A DNA stretch of 64,000 nt, taken from positions 310,001 to 374,000 of the forward strand of contig NZ_FXXQ01000002.1 in NCBI RefSeq assembly GCF_900184815.1, in the 5' to 3' direction. Source of the DNA: Boseongicola aestuarii (GTDB lineage: Bacteria > Pseudomonadota > Alphaproteobacteria > Rhodobacterales > Rhodobacteraceae). The position numbers and the translations under genes were made by a program. Under the pieces are notes generated by a model that saw only the letters and a program-made list of their open reading frames with translations, ran no database searches and had not been told where the DNA came from. Shown here in pieces: positions 54,932 through 64,000 of the stretch (position 1 is its first letter; each line of letters starts with the position of its first letter).

Positions 54932-56473
54932 TCACCCCTCTCCTTCGGGACCAAGGACGGCCGAGATATAGCCTGCCCTGTCAAAAAGCTGCGCCGATGT
55001 GCCTTCAAGATAGTTCGACACGGGACCCGCGAACACTGAAAGGCCGATCAGCAGCGCAATCGCGGCCATCGTGGGCGCAATTTCCATGGCGGTCGCAGGC
55101 TGCGATGCGGGTTCAGGCATGTCTGTGACTTCGCTTTCTGCGCTGGCAACCGGAACGGACGTCGATTTCCAGAACAGCGTGCTTCCTGCCCGCGCAAAGC
55201 CGACGATTGTCAGCAGCGACCCCGCCAGAATCGCGGTCCAGGCCCAGGCAATCGTGCCCGGATCGCGCAGGGAATCGAGGATCAGGAGTTTGCCCAGAAA
55301 TCCGCTGAGCGGCGGCATCCCGGCCATTGCAATGGCCGCGCCGAAAAAGAGCGCGGCAAAAAGGCCGTTCTGGATCGTCGGGGCCTGTGTCCTGAGAAGG
55401 TCTCCGTTTCGACGCGAGACAACGAGATCCGCCATGAGAAAAAGACCGGCAGCTGCGAATGTCGAATGAAGCATATAGTAAAGCGCCGCCGTCATCGCAG
55501 TCGGCGAGAACGCGGCAACCGCGACCAGAAGCGTGCCCATCGACCCGACGATTGAGAAGGCAATAAGCGGCATCAGCCGTTTCGCTCCCAGGACACCGAA
55601 CGCGCCGACGGCAATGGTGACAATTGCTGCGGGGAAAAGCCAGCTTGCAGCCAGACCATCCGTCCCGGGCGTGCCCGGCCCAAAGGCAAGCGTGTGCACT
55701 CGGATGATCGCGTAAGCTCCGACCTTGGTCATGATCGCAAAAAGTGCCGCCACCGGTGCCGGGGCGTTGGCATAGGTTGCCGGAAGCCAGAACTGGACCG
55801 GAAAGAGAGCCGCTTTGACCGCAAAGACGACCATCAAAAGAATTGCCGCAACCCGGACAAGTGCCGCTTCATCGGCCGGGATCGTCGGCACTTTGGCGGC
55901 AAGGTCCGCGATGTTCAGAGTTCCTGTGCTGGCATAAAGCGTGCCCAGCGCGAACAGAAACAGCGTCGAACCCGCCAGATTCATCACAACGTACTGCAAG
56001 CCAGCCTGCATCCGCTCGCGGCCACCTGCGTGTATCATAAGGCCGTAGGAAGCGATCAAAAGAACTTCGAAGAACACAAACAGGTTGAAAACGTCCCCGG
56101 TCAGGAAAGCGCCGCATATTCCCATCAACTGGAATTGGAACAGGGCGTGAAAGTGCCTGCCGCGCGCATCCCAACCCGTCACGACTGCATGTATCAAGAC
56201 AACCAGTGCCAGCAGCGAGGTCAGCATAACCATCATCGCGGACAGGCGATCAAGGACAAGCACAATCCCAAACGGTGCAGGCCAGTCGCCCAATCGGTAA
56301 ACATGCGTTTCGCCATCGCTTGCCAGCATCGTCAGGCCTACGGCAATAGCTACAAGCGTGGCGGTTCCCGCAATCGACGCCACCCGCGCCAGACTGATGT
56401 CGTGGCGCATCACGAACCCAAGGATGGGTGCCAGCATGGCCGGCAGGATGACTGGCAGAATGATCCAATGCAT
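54932..56473 (-). CDS. phaD: Multisubunit cation/H+ antiporter subunit D
   Basis: 513 residues, about fourteen membrane segments, homologous to complex I NuoM/NuoN-type subunits. It carries the conserved Glu helix (FVFFEVLLIASYGLM) and the lysine region (AVKAALFPVQFWLPATYANAP), which form the proton path. Overlaps phaC by one base. Confidence 0.92.
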   Translation of the reverse strand: MHWIILPVILPAMLAPILGFVMRHDISLARVASIAGTATLVAIAVGLTMLASDGETHVYRLGDWPAPFGIVLVLDRLSAMMVMLTSLLALVVLIHAVVTGWDARGRHFHALFQFQLMGICGAFLTGDVFNLFVFFEVLLIASYGLMIHAGGRERMQAGLQYVVMNLAGSTLFLFALGTLYASTGTLNIADLAAKVPTIPADEAALVRVAAILLMVVFAVKAALFPVQFWLPATYANAPAPVAALFAIMTKVGAYAIIRVHTLAFGPGTPGTDGLAASWLFPAAIVTIAVGAFGVLGAKRLMPLIAFSIVGSMGTLLVAVAAFSPTAMTAALYYMLHSTFAAAGLFLMADLVVSRRNGDLLRTQAPTIQNGLFAALFFGAAIAMAGMPPLSGFLGKLLILDSLRDPGTIAWAWTAILAGSLLTIVGFARAGSTLFWKSTSVPVASAESEVTDMPEPASQPATAMEIAPTMAAIALLIGLSVFAGPVSNYLEGTSAQLFDRAGYISAVLGPEGEG

Positions 56474-56838
56474 CAGGCGGCACCGTCCTTGGTCTCGTTG
56501 GTTTCAGCTTCGTCAGAGGCGACGTCGATACGGTCGGTTTCCGCCTCCAGAAACGCCCCAAGACCGATCATGACAAGCACTGCTGTCATCCCGAACGAAA
56601 TTACAATCGCGGTCAGAACCAGTGCCTGCGGCAACGGATCGGTGTAACTGGCGTCGCCATATTTTGACAGGATCGGTGACATATCGATCGCCAACCGCCC
56701 GCTCGCGAAGATGAAGACGTTCACCGCGTATGACAACAAGGCGAGACCAAGAATAACAGGGAAGGTTCTGAGCCGAAGCATAAGATACACGCCTCCCGCA
56801 GTCAGTGTGCCGATGGCGCTGGCGACAATAAGCTCCAT
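56473..56838 (-). CDS. phaC: Multisubunit cation/H+ antiporter subunit C
   Basis: 121 residues, NuoK-like, three membrane helices (LSYAVNVFIFASGR, LPQALVLTAIVISFG). Here phaC means the antiporter gene, not PHA synthase. The ATG giving MELIVASAIG was chosen because the 15 residues upstream overlap the end of phaAB. The acidic C-terminal tail is usual. Confidence 0.9.
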   Translation of the reverse strand: MELIVASAIGTLTAGGVYLMLRLRTFPVILGLALLSYAVNVFIFASGRLAIDMSPILSKYGDASYTDPLPQALVLTAIVISFGMTAVLVMIGLGAFLEAETDRIDVASDEAETNETKDGAA

Positions 56839-56839
56839 G

Positions 56840-59701
56840 TCAGGCCTCCTCCCTGTCGCCGCTGCCCGTTTTTGCAGGATCATAGTCCATGGGCTCGAGG
56901 TTCACGGTCTCCCCGGCGTATCGGGCGATCCGCGACAGGCTGTAGAGCATCAACATGACCGCCCCGAGAACCGTCAAAAAGACTCCTAGGTCGAACAGCA
57001 TGGCAGTAGCGACTTCGAACTCTTCAATGGGTGGCAGGTGAATATAGGTGTAGGAACTCGTCAGGAACGGGCTTCCGAAAAGCCACGATCCGATCCCGGT
57101 CAGACCGGCAATCACCACGCCGGTTCCTATCATCGCGTGATACTGGATCCTCTGTCGAGCTTGGGTCCATGCAAAACCTGACGCCATATACTGCATCAAT
57201 AGGGCAATAGCGATCACAAGACCGGCAACGAAACCGCCTCCTGGTTCGTTGTGTCCGCGCAGGAAGATGTAAAGCCCGACCATTGCCGCCAGCGGCATCA
57301 AAACGCGCGTGACAACCACCATCATCAGTGGGTGACGATCGCGCGAGCGGTCCTGAGAATAGTCGACATTCCTCAAGCGCCGTGATGCGGGACCGTCGAG
57401 AAGCGCGTGCATGACAGCATAGATAATCAGCCCTGCGATCCCCAGAACGATGATCTCGCCATAGGTGTCATATCCCCGGAAATCGACGAGAATGACATTG
57501 ACCACATTCGTGCCGCCCCCGCCTTCATAGCTGTTGGCGATATGGAAATCCGAGATCGTGCCGATGTCGCGCAGCATGAAGGCATAGGCCAACCCGGCGA
57601 CACCTGCCCCGGCCAGAACTGCGATCACGCCATCGCGGATTTTAAGACCCAGCGGGCTTTCCTTGGGCGTCGACTTCGGCAGGAAATGCAGCGCCAGAAG
57701 CAACAGCATGATCGTCACGGTTTCGACGGAAATCTGGGTCAGCGCAAGGTCCGGTGCCGAGAGATAAACGAACCCTGCAGAAATGGTCAGCCCGATGACC
57801 CCGATCAGCACCAACGCCCGGAAACGGCTGTGATGCATCATAACGACCGAAACCGTCGCGACGATCAACATGAACCACCCAACGGCAATAACCGGAGGAA
57901 CCGAAAGCAACCCGCGAGTCGGCGCAGCAAGACCGCTCCCGAAGAAGGCGGCGGCACCAACGGCAACCGAAGTGACGACGAATATGGCCAGATACCGGCT
58001 GATGGCACCGTTGTGACTGATATCCGTAATCCGGCGCGACAGCCCGGCGACACTGTCAACAAGCCACTCAAAGATCTCCTTGGCCTCGGGGCGCGGTGCG
58101 GCGTTCCAGAACCTTTGAAGCGGCGCGTGCACAGCAAGCAGGACGCCACCGCCGATAATGGCAAAAACCGACATGTAAAGCGCTGGTGTGACACCGTGCC
58201 AAATCTTCAGATGCGGGTGCAGGTCAGCCCCGGTCACGGCATTTGCGGCTACTGTGACCACGGCTTCTGCTAGGACCGGCATGATACCTATCACCAAGAC
58301 CAGAACCGCTAGCAATGCAGGCGCGGCCCACATGCCGAATGGCGGATCGTGTGGCTTGTGCGGATAGTCGTCACGTTCGGGGCCAAGGAAGACATGCACG
58401 ATGAACCGATAGGAATAGGCCACAGACAAAAGCGCGCCAAGTGTCGCAAACACCGGGATCACATAATAGCTGCCAAGCCATTTCGTGTGCGACGCTTCCT
58501 CAAGCATCATTTCCTTCGACAAGAACCCGTTGAAAAACGGAATCCCCGCCATCGAAAGCGCCGTGACCGTGCCGATGACAAAGGTGATCGGCATCAGATG
58601 CCTTAGCCCGCCAAGTCGCTTGATGTCACGCGTATGCGTTTCGTGATCGACGATCCCTGCCGTCATGAACAAAGCGGCCTTGAAGGTCAGATGGTTGATG
58701 ATGTGAAAGACCGCTGCAACCGCTGCCGCCTGGGTGCCAAAGCCGAGAAGCATCGTCAAAAGCCCCAGATGGCTGACGGTCGAAAACGCCAGAAGCGCCT
58801 TCAGGTCGTCCTTGAACAGAGCAATCACCGCGCCCAGCACCATCGTAACCAGGCCGGTCGTCGCGACGATATAGAACCAGGCGTCCGTGCCAGACAGCAC
58901 CGGCCACATGCGGGCCATCAGGAAAATACCGGCCTTCACCATCGTGGCCGAGTGCAGGTAAGCGGACACCGGGGTCGGCGCGGCCATCGCGTGTGGCAGC
59001 CAGAAATGAAACGGGAATTGCGCCGACTTGGTGAAGGCTCCGAGAAGGATCAGGATCAGCGCAGGCAGATACCATTCCGACGCCCTGATCGCATCGCCCG
59101 CGGCAAGTATATCGACCAGTTCATAGCTGCCGACGATATCGCCGAGGATCAGCATGCCACCGATCATTGCCAGCCCACCGGCTCCGGTGACAGCCAACGC
59201 CATGCGCGCGCCCTGCCGACCTTCGGGAAGGTGCTTCCAATACCCGATCAACAGGAAGGACGAGAGCGACGTAAGCTCCCAGAAAATTAGCAAAAGCAGT
59301 ATGTTGCCCGAAATGACAATGCCCAGCATCGCGCCCTGGAACAACAAGAGGTAGGTATAAAACTGTCCCATCGGGTCATCGCCCGAGAGATAAAAGCGTG
59401 CATAAAGCGTGATCAGCAAGCCGACGCCAAGGATCATCGTCGCAAAAAGCAGACCAAGACCGTCAAGGAAGAACGAGGCGGACAAACCAAGTTGCGGAAG
59501 CCACTCGATTTCCGCCTGAACCACCTCGCCGCGCATGACCGCGGGCGCCAGCATCATCAAAAGGATCAGCGCCAGCGCCGTCGGAACAGCCGTGAAAACC
59601 GCGCAAGCCGTGCGGCCAGCACGAATCATCAAGCCCGGTAGAAGTGCGCCAATGAAGGGAAGAAGGGCGATCAGGAACAGAAAATGGCTGCTTTCGCTCA
59701 T
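56840..59701 (-). CDS. phaAB: Multisubunit cation/H+ antiporter subunit A fused to B
   Basis: 953 residues. NuoL-like A domain with FWELTSLSSFLLIGYW (conserved Glu) and FTKSAQFPFHFWLPHAMAAPTPVSAYLHSATMVKAG split by the usual loops, followed by the A-specific C-terminal helices. The final 150 residues are the MnhB domain (RGHNEPGGGFVAGLVIA). Fusion of A and B is normal in the Pha group, as in Sinorhizobium. It is the first gene of the operon; the segment of 177 bases upstream holds no gene and presumably the promoter. Confidence 0.92.
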   Translation of the reverse strand: MSESSHFLFLIALLPFIGALLPGLMIRAGRTACAVFTAVPTALALILLMMLAPAVMRGEVVQAEIEWLPQLGLSASFFLDGLGLLFATMILGVGLLITLYARFYLSGDDPMGQFYTYLLLFQGAMLGIVISGNILLLLIFWELTSLSSFLLIGYWKHLPEGRQGARMALAVTGAGGLAMIGGMLILGDIVGSYELVDILAAGDAIRASEWYLPALILILLGAFTKSAQFPFHFWLPHAMAAPTPVSAYLHSATMVKAGIFLMARMWPVLSGTDAWFYIVATTGLVTMVLGAVIALFKDDLKALLAFSTVSHLGLLTMLLGFGTQAAAVAAVFHIINHLTFKAALFMTAGIVDHETHTRDIKRLGGLRHLMPITFVIGTVTALSMAGIPFFNGFLSKEMMLEEASHTKWLGSYYVIPVFATLGALLSVAYSYRFIVHVFLGPERDDYPHKPHDPPFGMWAAPALLAVLVLVIGIMPVLAEAVVTVAANAVTGADLHPHLKIWHGVTPALYMSVFAIIGGGVLLAVHAPLQRFWNAAPRPEAKEIFEWLVDSVAGLSRRITDISHNGAISRYLAIFVVTSVAVGAAAFFGSGLAAPTRGLLSVPPVIAVGWFMLIVATVSVVMMHHSRFRALVLIGVIGLTISAGFVYLSAPDLALTQISVETVTIMLLLLALHFLPKSTPKESPLGLKIRDGVIAVLAGAGVAGLAYAFMLRDIGTISDFHIANSYEGGGGTNVVNVILVDFRGYDTYGEIIVLGIAGLIIYAVMHALLDGPASRRLRNVDYSQDRSRDRHPLMMVVVTRVLMPLAAMVGLYIFLRGHNEPGGGFVAGLVIAIALLMQYMASGFAWTQARQRIQYHAMIGTGVVIAGLTGIGSWLFGSPFLTSSYTYIHLPPIEEFEVATAMLFDLGVFLTVLGAVMLMLYSLSRIARYAGETVNLEPMDYDPAKTGSGDREEA

Positions 59702-59878
59702 ATCTCCATCCCTTGCGTCCCCTTGTTGTTTTGTAATTGGTAACCATAGGAAGAGGCGTTGTAAAATGCCTCTTTTCGATCGCTTCGCCTATTGGCCTCC
59801 GGCACATGCTGCCGCTTCTGGTGATCGGGCGTGTGGCTGCCTATGAAAACGCGACATGACTTCAGAACTCGCTGGCGC

Positions 59879-60922
59879 TCAGATGATTTCATCCTCATCG
59901 AACATCGGATCGTCTGCCAATTGCGATGAATGATCGTCCATCGCGTTTTCAGCCTTCTTGACCGACTGTACGCGTGCCAGATGAAAAACGGCGTCGCCTT
60001 CGTTAACAACCGGAAGCACGGCGCGGCCAACGATAATACCGTCGAACGGTGCAACGATTGCGCTCTCGGTTTCGCCGAAAGGATCGGATACTAGCCCGAG
60101 CAGATCGTCCTTGCGCACCGGATCGCCGTCGGCCTTCAGGCTGCGGAACAATCCCCCCATCGGCGCGCGCAGCCATTTACTGGAGGGACAGAACTGTGAC
60201 TGACCTTTTGCCGCCGCAACGCCGCGACCGGCAATCATGCCCAGCGATTTCAGAACACGCAGAATACCCGCCTGACCAGCCCGTACCGAGACTTCGTCAA
60301 ATCTCAGACCTTCACCGGATTCGTATAGCAAAACACGTGTACCCAGTTTCTGCGCCGCTTGCCGCAACGACCCCTCGCGGATCGGAGACTGCATGATGAT
60401 CGGCGCCCCGAAGGCATCCGCCAGTTTGCGCATTTCCGGATCACCCGGCGAAACGCGTACCTGAGGATAGTTGATGCGATGGATCGCAGCCGAGTGTAGA
60501 TCAATACCAACTTCGGCCCGAGCAACGATTTCGGTCAGGAACAGATTTGCCAGACGCGCGGCAAGTGAGCCACCCTCGTTTCCGGGAAAACAGCGATTGA
60601 GATCACGCCGGTCGGGGAGATATCGAGATCGGTTGATGAACCCGAACGAATTTACGATGGGCACGACGATCAGTGTGCCGCGCATCCCCCGAAGCGCCGA
60701 AGACTTCAACAGGCGCCGCACAATTTCTATCCCGATCACCTCGTCTCCGTGCACGCCAGCGCTGACAAAGACCGTTGGTCCGTCCATTTTGCCCTGCACC
60801 ACATGCGCGGACATTGTAACCGGGGTGTGGTCCGAAAGAGCGCTGACCGGCAGATTGACGGTCCGGCGCTTCCCCGGAGGGATGACCTCGCCACCGATTT
60901 CGAATCCGACACGTTTTGACAT
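59879..60922 (-). CDS. Succinylglutamate desuccinylase/aspartoacylase-family zinc hydrolase
   Basis: 347 residues, M14-type fold. Zinc ligands His58 and Glu61 in GVHGDE, the third His in GIDLHSAA and the substrate-Arg region NRSRYLPDRRDLNRCFPG are visible, with a C-terminal beta-rich domain. Family enzymes cleave N-acyl amino acids or C-terminal residues. Overlap with rimK by one base makes it a likely partner: it could remove glutamate added by RimK, or process the same peptide product. The natural substrate is unknown. Confidence 0.83.
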   Translation of the reverse strand: MSKRVGFEIGGEVIPPGKRRTVNLPVSALSDHTPVTMSAHVVQGKMDGPTVFVSAGVHGDEVIGIEIVRRLLKSSALRGMRGTLIVVPIVNSFGFINRSRYLPDRRDLNRCFPGNEGGSLAARLANLFLTEIVARAEVGIDLHSAAIHRINYPQVRVSPGDPEMRKLADAFGAPIIMQSPIREGSLRQAAQKLGTRVLLYESGEGLRFDEVSVRAGQAGILRVLKSLGMIAGRGVAAAKGQSQFCPSSKWLRAPMGGLFRSLKADGDPVRKDDLLGLVSDPFGETESAIVAPFDGIIVGRAVLPVVNEGDAVFHLARVQSVKKAENAMDDHSSQLADDPMFDEDEII

Positions 60923-61827
60923 CAGCCCTTCCCTTTGGTCTTGGTGGCCCCGCGTTTTGCATTCTTTTCAAGGAATTCGATGATCTTACCAGCGACATCG
61001 AGGCCCGTCGCGTTCTCGACCCCCTCGAGACCGGGAGACGAGTTCACCTCCATGACGACCGCTCCATGGTTCGCGCGCAACATATCGACGCCGCAGGCAT
61101 TGAGGCCCATCGCCTTGGCCGCCCGCACCGCCGTTGACCGTTCCTCGGGCGACAATTTGATGAGTTCCGCAGAGCCGCCGCGATGCAAATTGGATCTGAA
61201 TTCGCCTTCGGCACCGGTGCGCTTCATTGCAGCGATGACACGGCCGCCAATGACGATGGCGCGGATATCCGTCCCGCCGGCTTCTTTGATGAATTCCTGA
61301 ATAAGAATATTCGTGCCGGTCGCGCGGAACGCCTCGATCACTGACTTCGCAGAGCGATCCGTATCGGCCAGAACCACGCCCAATCCTTGTGTGCCCTCCA
61401 GCAGCTTGATGACCAGCGGAGCACCCCCCGCAAGCTTCAGGACTTCTTCGGTCTGCTTCGGATCATGCGCGAAGGTCGTGACGGGAAGGCCCACGCCATC
61501 TCTCGCCAAAAGCTGCATCGAACGCAATTTGTCGCGCGACCGACCAATCGCGACGCTCTCATTCAAAGGGTAGACGCCCATCATTTCGAATTGTCGCAAG
61601 ACTGCCAGGCCATAGAAAGTGACGGATGCACCGATACGCGGGATCACCGCGTCATAGCCTTCAAGCTTCTCACCGTTGTAAAAGACCTCAGGTCGGCGGG
61701 ACGCGATGTTCATGTAACATCTCAGGGTGTTGATGACATCAATCTGATGTCCGCGCTTTTCCGCCGCCTCGACAAGCCGTTTGTGCGAATACAGATTTGC
61801 ATTTCTCGCAAGCATCGCAATTTTCAT
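60922..61827 (-). CDS. rimK: RimK-family ATP-grasp alpha-L-glutamate ligase
   Basis: 301 residues. ATP-grasp fold with the phosphate-binding loop [13 protein letters not shown] and metal ligands in [13 protein letters not shown]. RimK adds glutamates to the C-terminus of ribosomal protein S6, and related enzymes make poly-gamma- or alpha-glutamyl chains. The ATG overlaps the TGA of the RimB-like gene (ATGA), so the two are translationally coupled. Confidence 0.9.
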   Translation of the reverse strand: MKIAMLARNANLYSHKRLVEAAEKRGHQIDVINTLRCYMNIASRRPEVFYNGEKLEGYDAVIPRIGASVTFYGLAVLRQFEMMGVYPLNESVAIGRSRDKLRSMQLLARDGVGLPVTTFAHDPKQTEEVLKLAGGAPLVIKLLEGTQGLGVVLADTDRSAKSVIEAFRATGTNILIQEFIKEAGGTDIRAIVIGGRVIAAMKRTGAEGEFRSNLHRGGSAELIKLSPEERSTAVRAAKAMGLNACGVDMLRANHGAVVMEVNSSPGLEGVENATGLDVAGKIIEFLEKNAKRGATKTKGKG

Positions 61828-62279
61828 GTGGCGGTCCTTTTCCTATCGGGGGCACCGGCTGATGTCGGCGTCGTCAAATTGCGTTTGCTTGGATTCACCA
61901 GGATCGAATGGCGTCGTAGCGCAGTACGACCGACAATCATACGGAACTTCATTTCCGAGCGTTCTGTAAGCGAAAGGTCAATTCTCCACAATCGCGAGGC
62001 AATTCGAAGTTTGGTCCGAATGACAATCCGCGTTTCCGGGATCCCGCTGGTATTCTTCACGTCACGCCGTTCAAGGATCGGGCATTCCACATCCGTATCG
62101 CGCGCATCGTCATCGAACCGCGTGTGAAAGTGAACCCAAGGCATCCCGTCCCGTTCGAAGGTGACGATTTCTGTCGCGTGAAGCGCAGAGGTACGAGCGC
62201 CCGTGTCGATCTTCGCTTTGAGGTTCGTAAGTCCGAGAAGCGGCAGATCAACCCGCTCCTGCCAGCCGACAACGAGCAT
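61824..62279 (-). CDS. RimB-like retropepsin-fold zinc-associated protease
   Basis: 151 residues of the ATP-dependent zinc protease family that travels with RimK. The DTGA motif (25-28, [13 protein letters not shown]) with its flanking beta strands recalls aspartic proteases, and MIVGRTAL follows near the C-terminal half. RimB proteins are reported to modulate RimK products. Start ATG after CTGGAGACGACTC; a TTG upstream could add 8 residues. Confidence 0.8.
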   Translation of the reverse strand: MLVVGWQERVDLPLLGLTNLKAKIDTGARTSALHATEIVTFERDGMPWVHFHTRFDDDARDTDVECPILERRDVKNTSGIPETRIVIRTKLRIASRLWRIDLSLTERSEMKFRMIVGRTALRRHSILVNPSKRNLTTPTSAGAPDRKRTAT

Positions 62280-62888
62280 ATGAGTCGTCTCCAGTGTTCG
62301 CAATTGCGGGCAATATGGCAGCTTTGCGCGTAATTACAAACCACAGGAGGCTAACCCAGTTTTTGACTTGATTTCATATAGTTGAAGGGAAACTTGGGCG
62401 AAGCGGAGGGCCTCACCCGCTCTCAAGAGCCCACTTATCCCAAGTTCGAATTGCCACTGGCCGGGCCATTCCCGAACTCAACCAAGGAACCAGCATTGCT
62501 CCATGAAGCCTAGGTGACGCACAAATCCACTCGTCACCAGTACTCCAGCACCTGGGCTGGGCCTCCAAATGGATGACAAACGCGAAACAGTTCTTTGAAA
62601 AGCTTTCTGGCCAACGACAGGATCGTGTCCGGTATCCCGTCAAGCCTTTGAGAGAGAACGGCAGTTTTGCTTAGCGCAAGTTTTCGGTTCATCGTAATCC
62701 CTGAAGGGATATGAAACGAGAACAAAGACAGGGTCGAATGGATCGGCGGACAAACACGTTAAGGAGATCAGGCGTAAGACGCGGCGACGTCACGAAGACT
62801 TCGCTTTCAATGCAGTCACTGCCGCCAAGAAACCGGTCGTTGCACTATCGACGGCGGCCATGCCCGCCAAACCCAAGGAACAGTCATT
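62280..62888. other. 609-base gap between the RimB-like and malonyl-CoA synthetase genes
   Basis: No complete gene. In 62698-62892 an open frame without a start codon ends in a TGA overlapping the matB GTG start (GTGA) and could be the tail of a decayed gene; its peptide ends AKPKEQSL. An isolated AGGAGG at about 62346 has no ATG at the right distance. No RNA gene or repeat was recognised. Confidence 0.4.
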
Positions 62889-64000
62889 GTGACCAATACA
62901 CTCTACGATGCGCTCATCGCACCTCATGCAACCAATGGAGCGGTTTTTCTGACGCTTGATGACGGGTCGCGCGTCACATACGCGGAATACGTCGCCCGAG
63001 TGGCGCAATTGGCAAATGTTCTTGGCGATGCAGGCGTGAAGCCGGGCGACAGAGTTGTCGTGCAGGCACCCAAACTTCTGGACACGGTCGCTCTCTATGG
63101 TGCCGCGCTTCAGTCAGGAGCGGTCTACCTGCCACTCAATACCGCGTACACCAAAAGCGAGCTCACCTATTTCATCGAGGACGCAGCCCCTGCACTCATT
63201 GTCTGCGACGTCAGGGACGAAACCGAAGTTTCAGACGCGGCGCAGAAAAAAACGCCAGTGCTGACTCTGGCGAAAGCCGGTGATGGCACAATTTCACGTA
63301 AGGCGAACGGGAAATCCAAGTCCTTTCAAACAGTGCCGCGCGGGCCCGATGACCTCGCGGCACTTCTCTACACCTCGGGCACGACAGGGCGCTCCAAGGG
63401 CGCGATGCTGTCCCACAAGAACTTGCTATCCAATGCCGCAAGCCTCGCCGATCTTTGGCACATCACTCGGAACGACCGTTTGGTCCATGCCTTGCCGATC
63501 TTTCACACCCATGGCTTGTTCGTGGCGATGAACACATCGCTCCTGGCCGGAGCAGAGGTGCGATTGATGGCGGATTTCGACCTTGATACAATCATCGCGG
63601 AAATTCCTGCATCGACGCTTCTGATGGGCGTTCCGACCTTCTACACGCGGCTGCTTGCTGATCCGCGCCTGACCAGGTCCCTCGTCGAGAACATGCGCCT
63701 GTTCGTGTCGGGTTCCGCCCCGCTTCTGGCCGAGACCCACACCGCATTTGAAGACCGCACCGGTCACCGCATCCTTGAACGCTACGGCATGACGGAAACC
63801 AATATGATCACATCAAATCCCTATGAAGCTGAACGACTGGCCGGCACCGTTGGGTATGCCTTGCCCGGCACCGAAGTTGAGATCACCGACGGCGGCACAC
63901 CCGTTGCCCCTGGCCAGGTTGGTATGATCGAAGTACGCGGCGACAATGTGTTCCAAGGCTACTGGAACATGCCCGAGAAAACCGCGGAAGAGCTTCGTGA
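62889..64000 (+). CDS. matB: Malonyl-CoA synthetase (3' truncated by window end)
   Basis: The first 370 codons of an AMP-forming acyl-CoA synthetase. P-loop YTSGTTGRSKGAMLSHKNLL, ALPIFHTHGLF, GSAPLL and the A-loop ERYGMTETNMITSNPYE match MatB, which activates malonate (and methylmalonate) to the CoA thioester. Starts at a GTG with AAGGA upstream. A matA (malonyl-CoA decarboxylase) partner is not seen in the window. The C-terminal domain with the catalytic Lys lies beyond 64000. Confidence 0.85.
   Translation, partial: MTNTLYDALIAPHATNGAVFLTLDDGSRVTYAEYVARVAQLANVLGDAGVKPGDRVVVQAPKLLDTVALYGAALQSGAVYLPLNTAYTKSELTYFIEDAAPALIVCDVRDETEVSDAAQKKTPVLTLAKAGDGTISRKANGKSKSFQTVPRGPDDLAALLYTSGTTGRSKGAMLSHKNLLSNAASLADLWHITRNDRLVHALPIFHTHGLFVAMNTSLLAGAEVRLMADFDLDTIIAEIPASTLLMGVPTFYTRLLADPRLTRSLVENMRLFVSGSAPLLAETHTAFEDRTGHRILERYGMTETNMITSNPYEAERLAGTVGYALPGTEVEITDGGTPVAPGQVGMIEVRGDNVFQGYWNMPEKTAEELR

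Noticed and set aside
55694-56647. Plus-strand open frame opposite phaD/phaC
   Set aside because: Antisense to well-matched antiporter subunits; the peptide is low-complexity in Arg, Gln and His.
56840-59701. Unusually long antiporter subunit considered as a novel fusion
   Set aside because: Fusion of subunits A and B is the normal architecture of the Pha-type antiporter, so not noteworthy.
62413-62725. Short open frames in the gap before matB
   Set aside because: Looked like possible transposase or integrase debris at first, but no DDE motif, inverted repeat or coherent protein is visible.
1-64000. Search by eye for CRISPR arrays, tRNA genes, phage or IS elements
   Set aside because: No spaced repeats, tRNA-like cloverleaf, transposase motif or terminal inverted repeats were noticed; a tool search would be needed to exclude small RNAs.

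Overview
The window looks like chromosomal DNA of a heterotrophic alphaproteobacterium, most likely a marine Rhodobacteraceae (Roseobacter-type) species. This is inferred from the gene families, not measured: the odhB/lpdA end of a 2-oxoglutarate dehydrogenase locus, two TRAP carboxylate transporters, an SmoEFGK-SmoS-MtlK polyol operon like that of Rhodobacter, a Pha-type antiporter with fused A and B subunits, and a strong bias towards sugar-acid dehydrogenases. No tRNA, rRNA, CRISPR array, IS element or phage gene was seen.

Layout. 1-3.3 kb: the 3' end of odhB, a small membrane protein, a small lipoprotein and lpdA. 3.6-7 kb: an FMN L-lactate dehydrogenase behind a FadR/LldR-like operator, a lipoprotein, a hexapeptide O-acetyltransferase and ribosomal protein L25 with a clear terminator. 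7-18.5 kb: a sugar/sugar-acid oxidation block (lactonase-fold hydrolase, Gfo/Idh oxidoreductase, aldehyde dehydrogenase, TauE-like permease, idonate/gluconate-type dehydrogenases, enolase-superfamily dehydratase, 2-hydroxyacid dehydrogenase, FAH-type hydrolase, keto-deoxy-sugar-acid SDR, beta-hydroxyacid dehydrogenase, GntR regulator). 18.7-28.5 kb: a compact same-strand unit fed by a TRAP transporter, with a PhyH-type dioxygenase, an altronate/galactarate-type dehydratase, an AroE-like dehydrogenase, a DAO-type flavoenzyme, a beta-hydroxyacid dehydrogenase and a KDG-type kinase. A Gfo/Idh gene follows. 29.7-33.7 kb, minus strand: DUF2848 protein, hydroxypyruvate isomerase, rhodanese, glycerate 2-kinase and SDR.

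33.8-40.3 kb: a LysR regulator, a D-glutamate-cyclase-family (DUF1445) protein, a second TRAP transporter and PxpB/PxpC 5-oxoprolinase-like subunits without PxpA. With the divergent DUF2848 gene this is the best candidate for an undescribed catabolic system, alongside the PhyH/UxaA/AroE-like operon. 40.3-41.9 kb: an intact response regulator and a collapsed receiver-kinase pseudogene. 42.2-44.8 kb: an acyl-CoA ligase paired with a BASS-family transporter. 45.0-45.8 kb: a remnant of a type I secretion ABC transporter.

46.1-53.7 kb, minus strand: the sorbitol/mannitol operon, led by a LacI regulator; two matching 14-bp operators and good promoters can be read. 53.8-59.7 kb, minus strand: a complete PhaAB-C-D-E-F-G multisubunit cation/proton antiporter. 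59.9-62.3 kb, minus strand: a RimB-like protease, RimK ligase and AstE/aspartoacylase-type hydrolase in overlapping frames. 62.9 kb to the end: the 5' part of a malonyl-CoA synthetase gene.

Functionally, most of the window takes up organic acids and polyols and oxidises them to central intermediates (pyruvate, lactate, glycerate, 2-keto-3-deoxy acids). Enzyme families are mostly secure; exact substrates are not.
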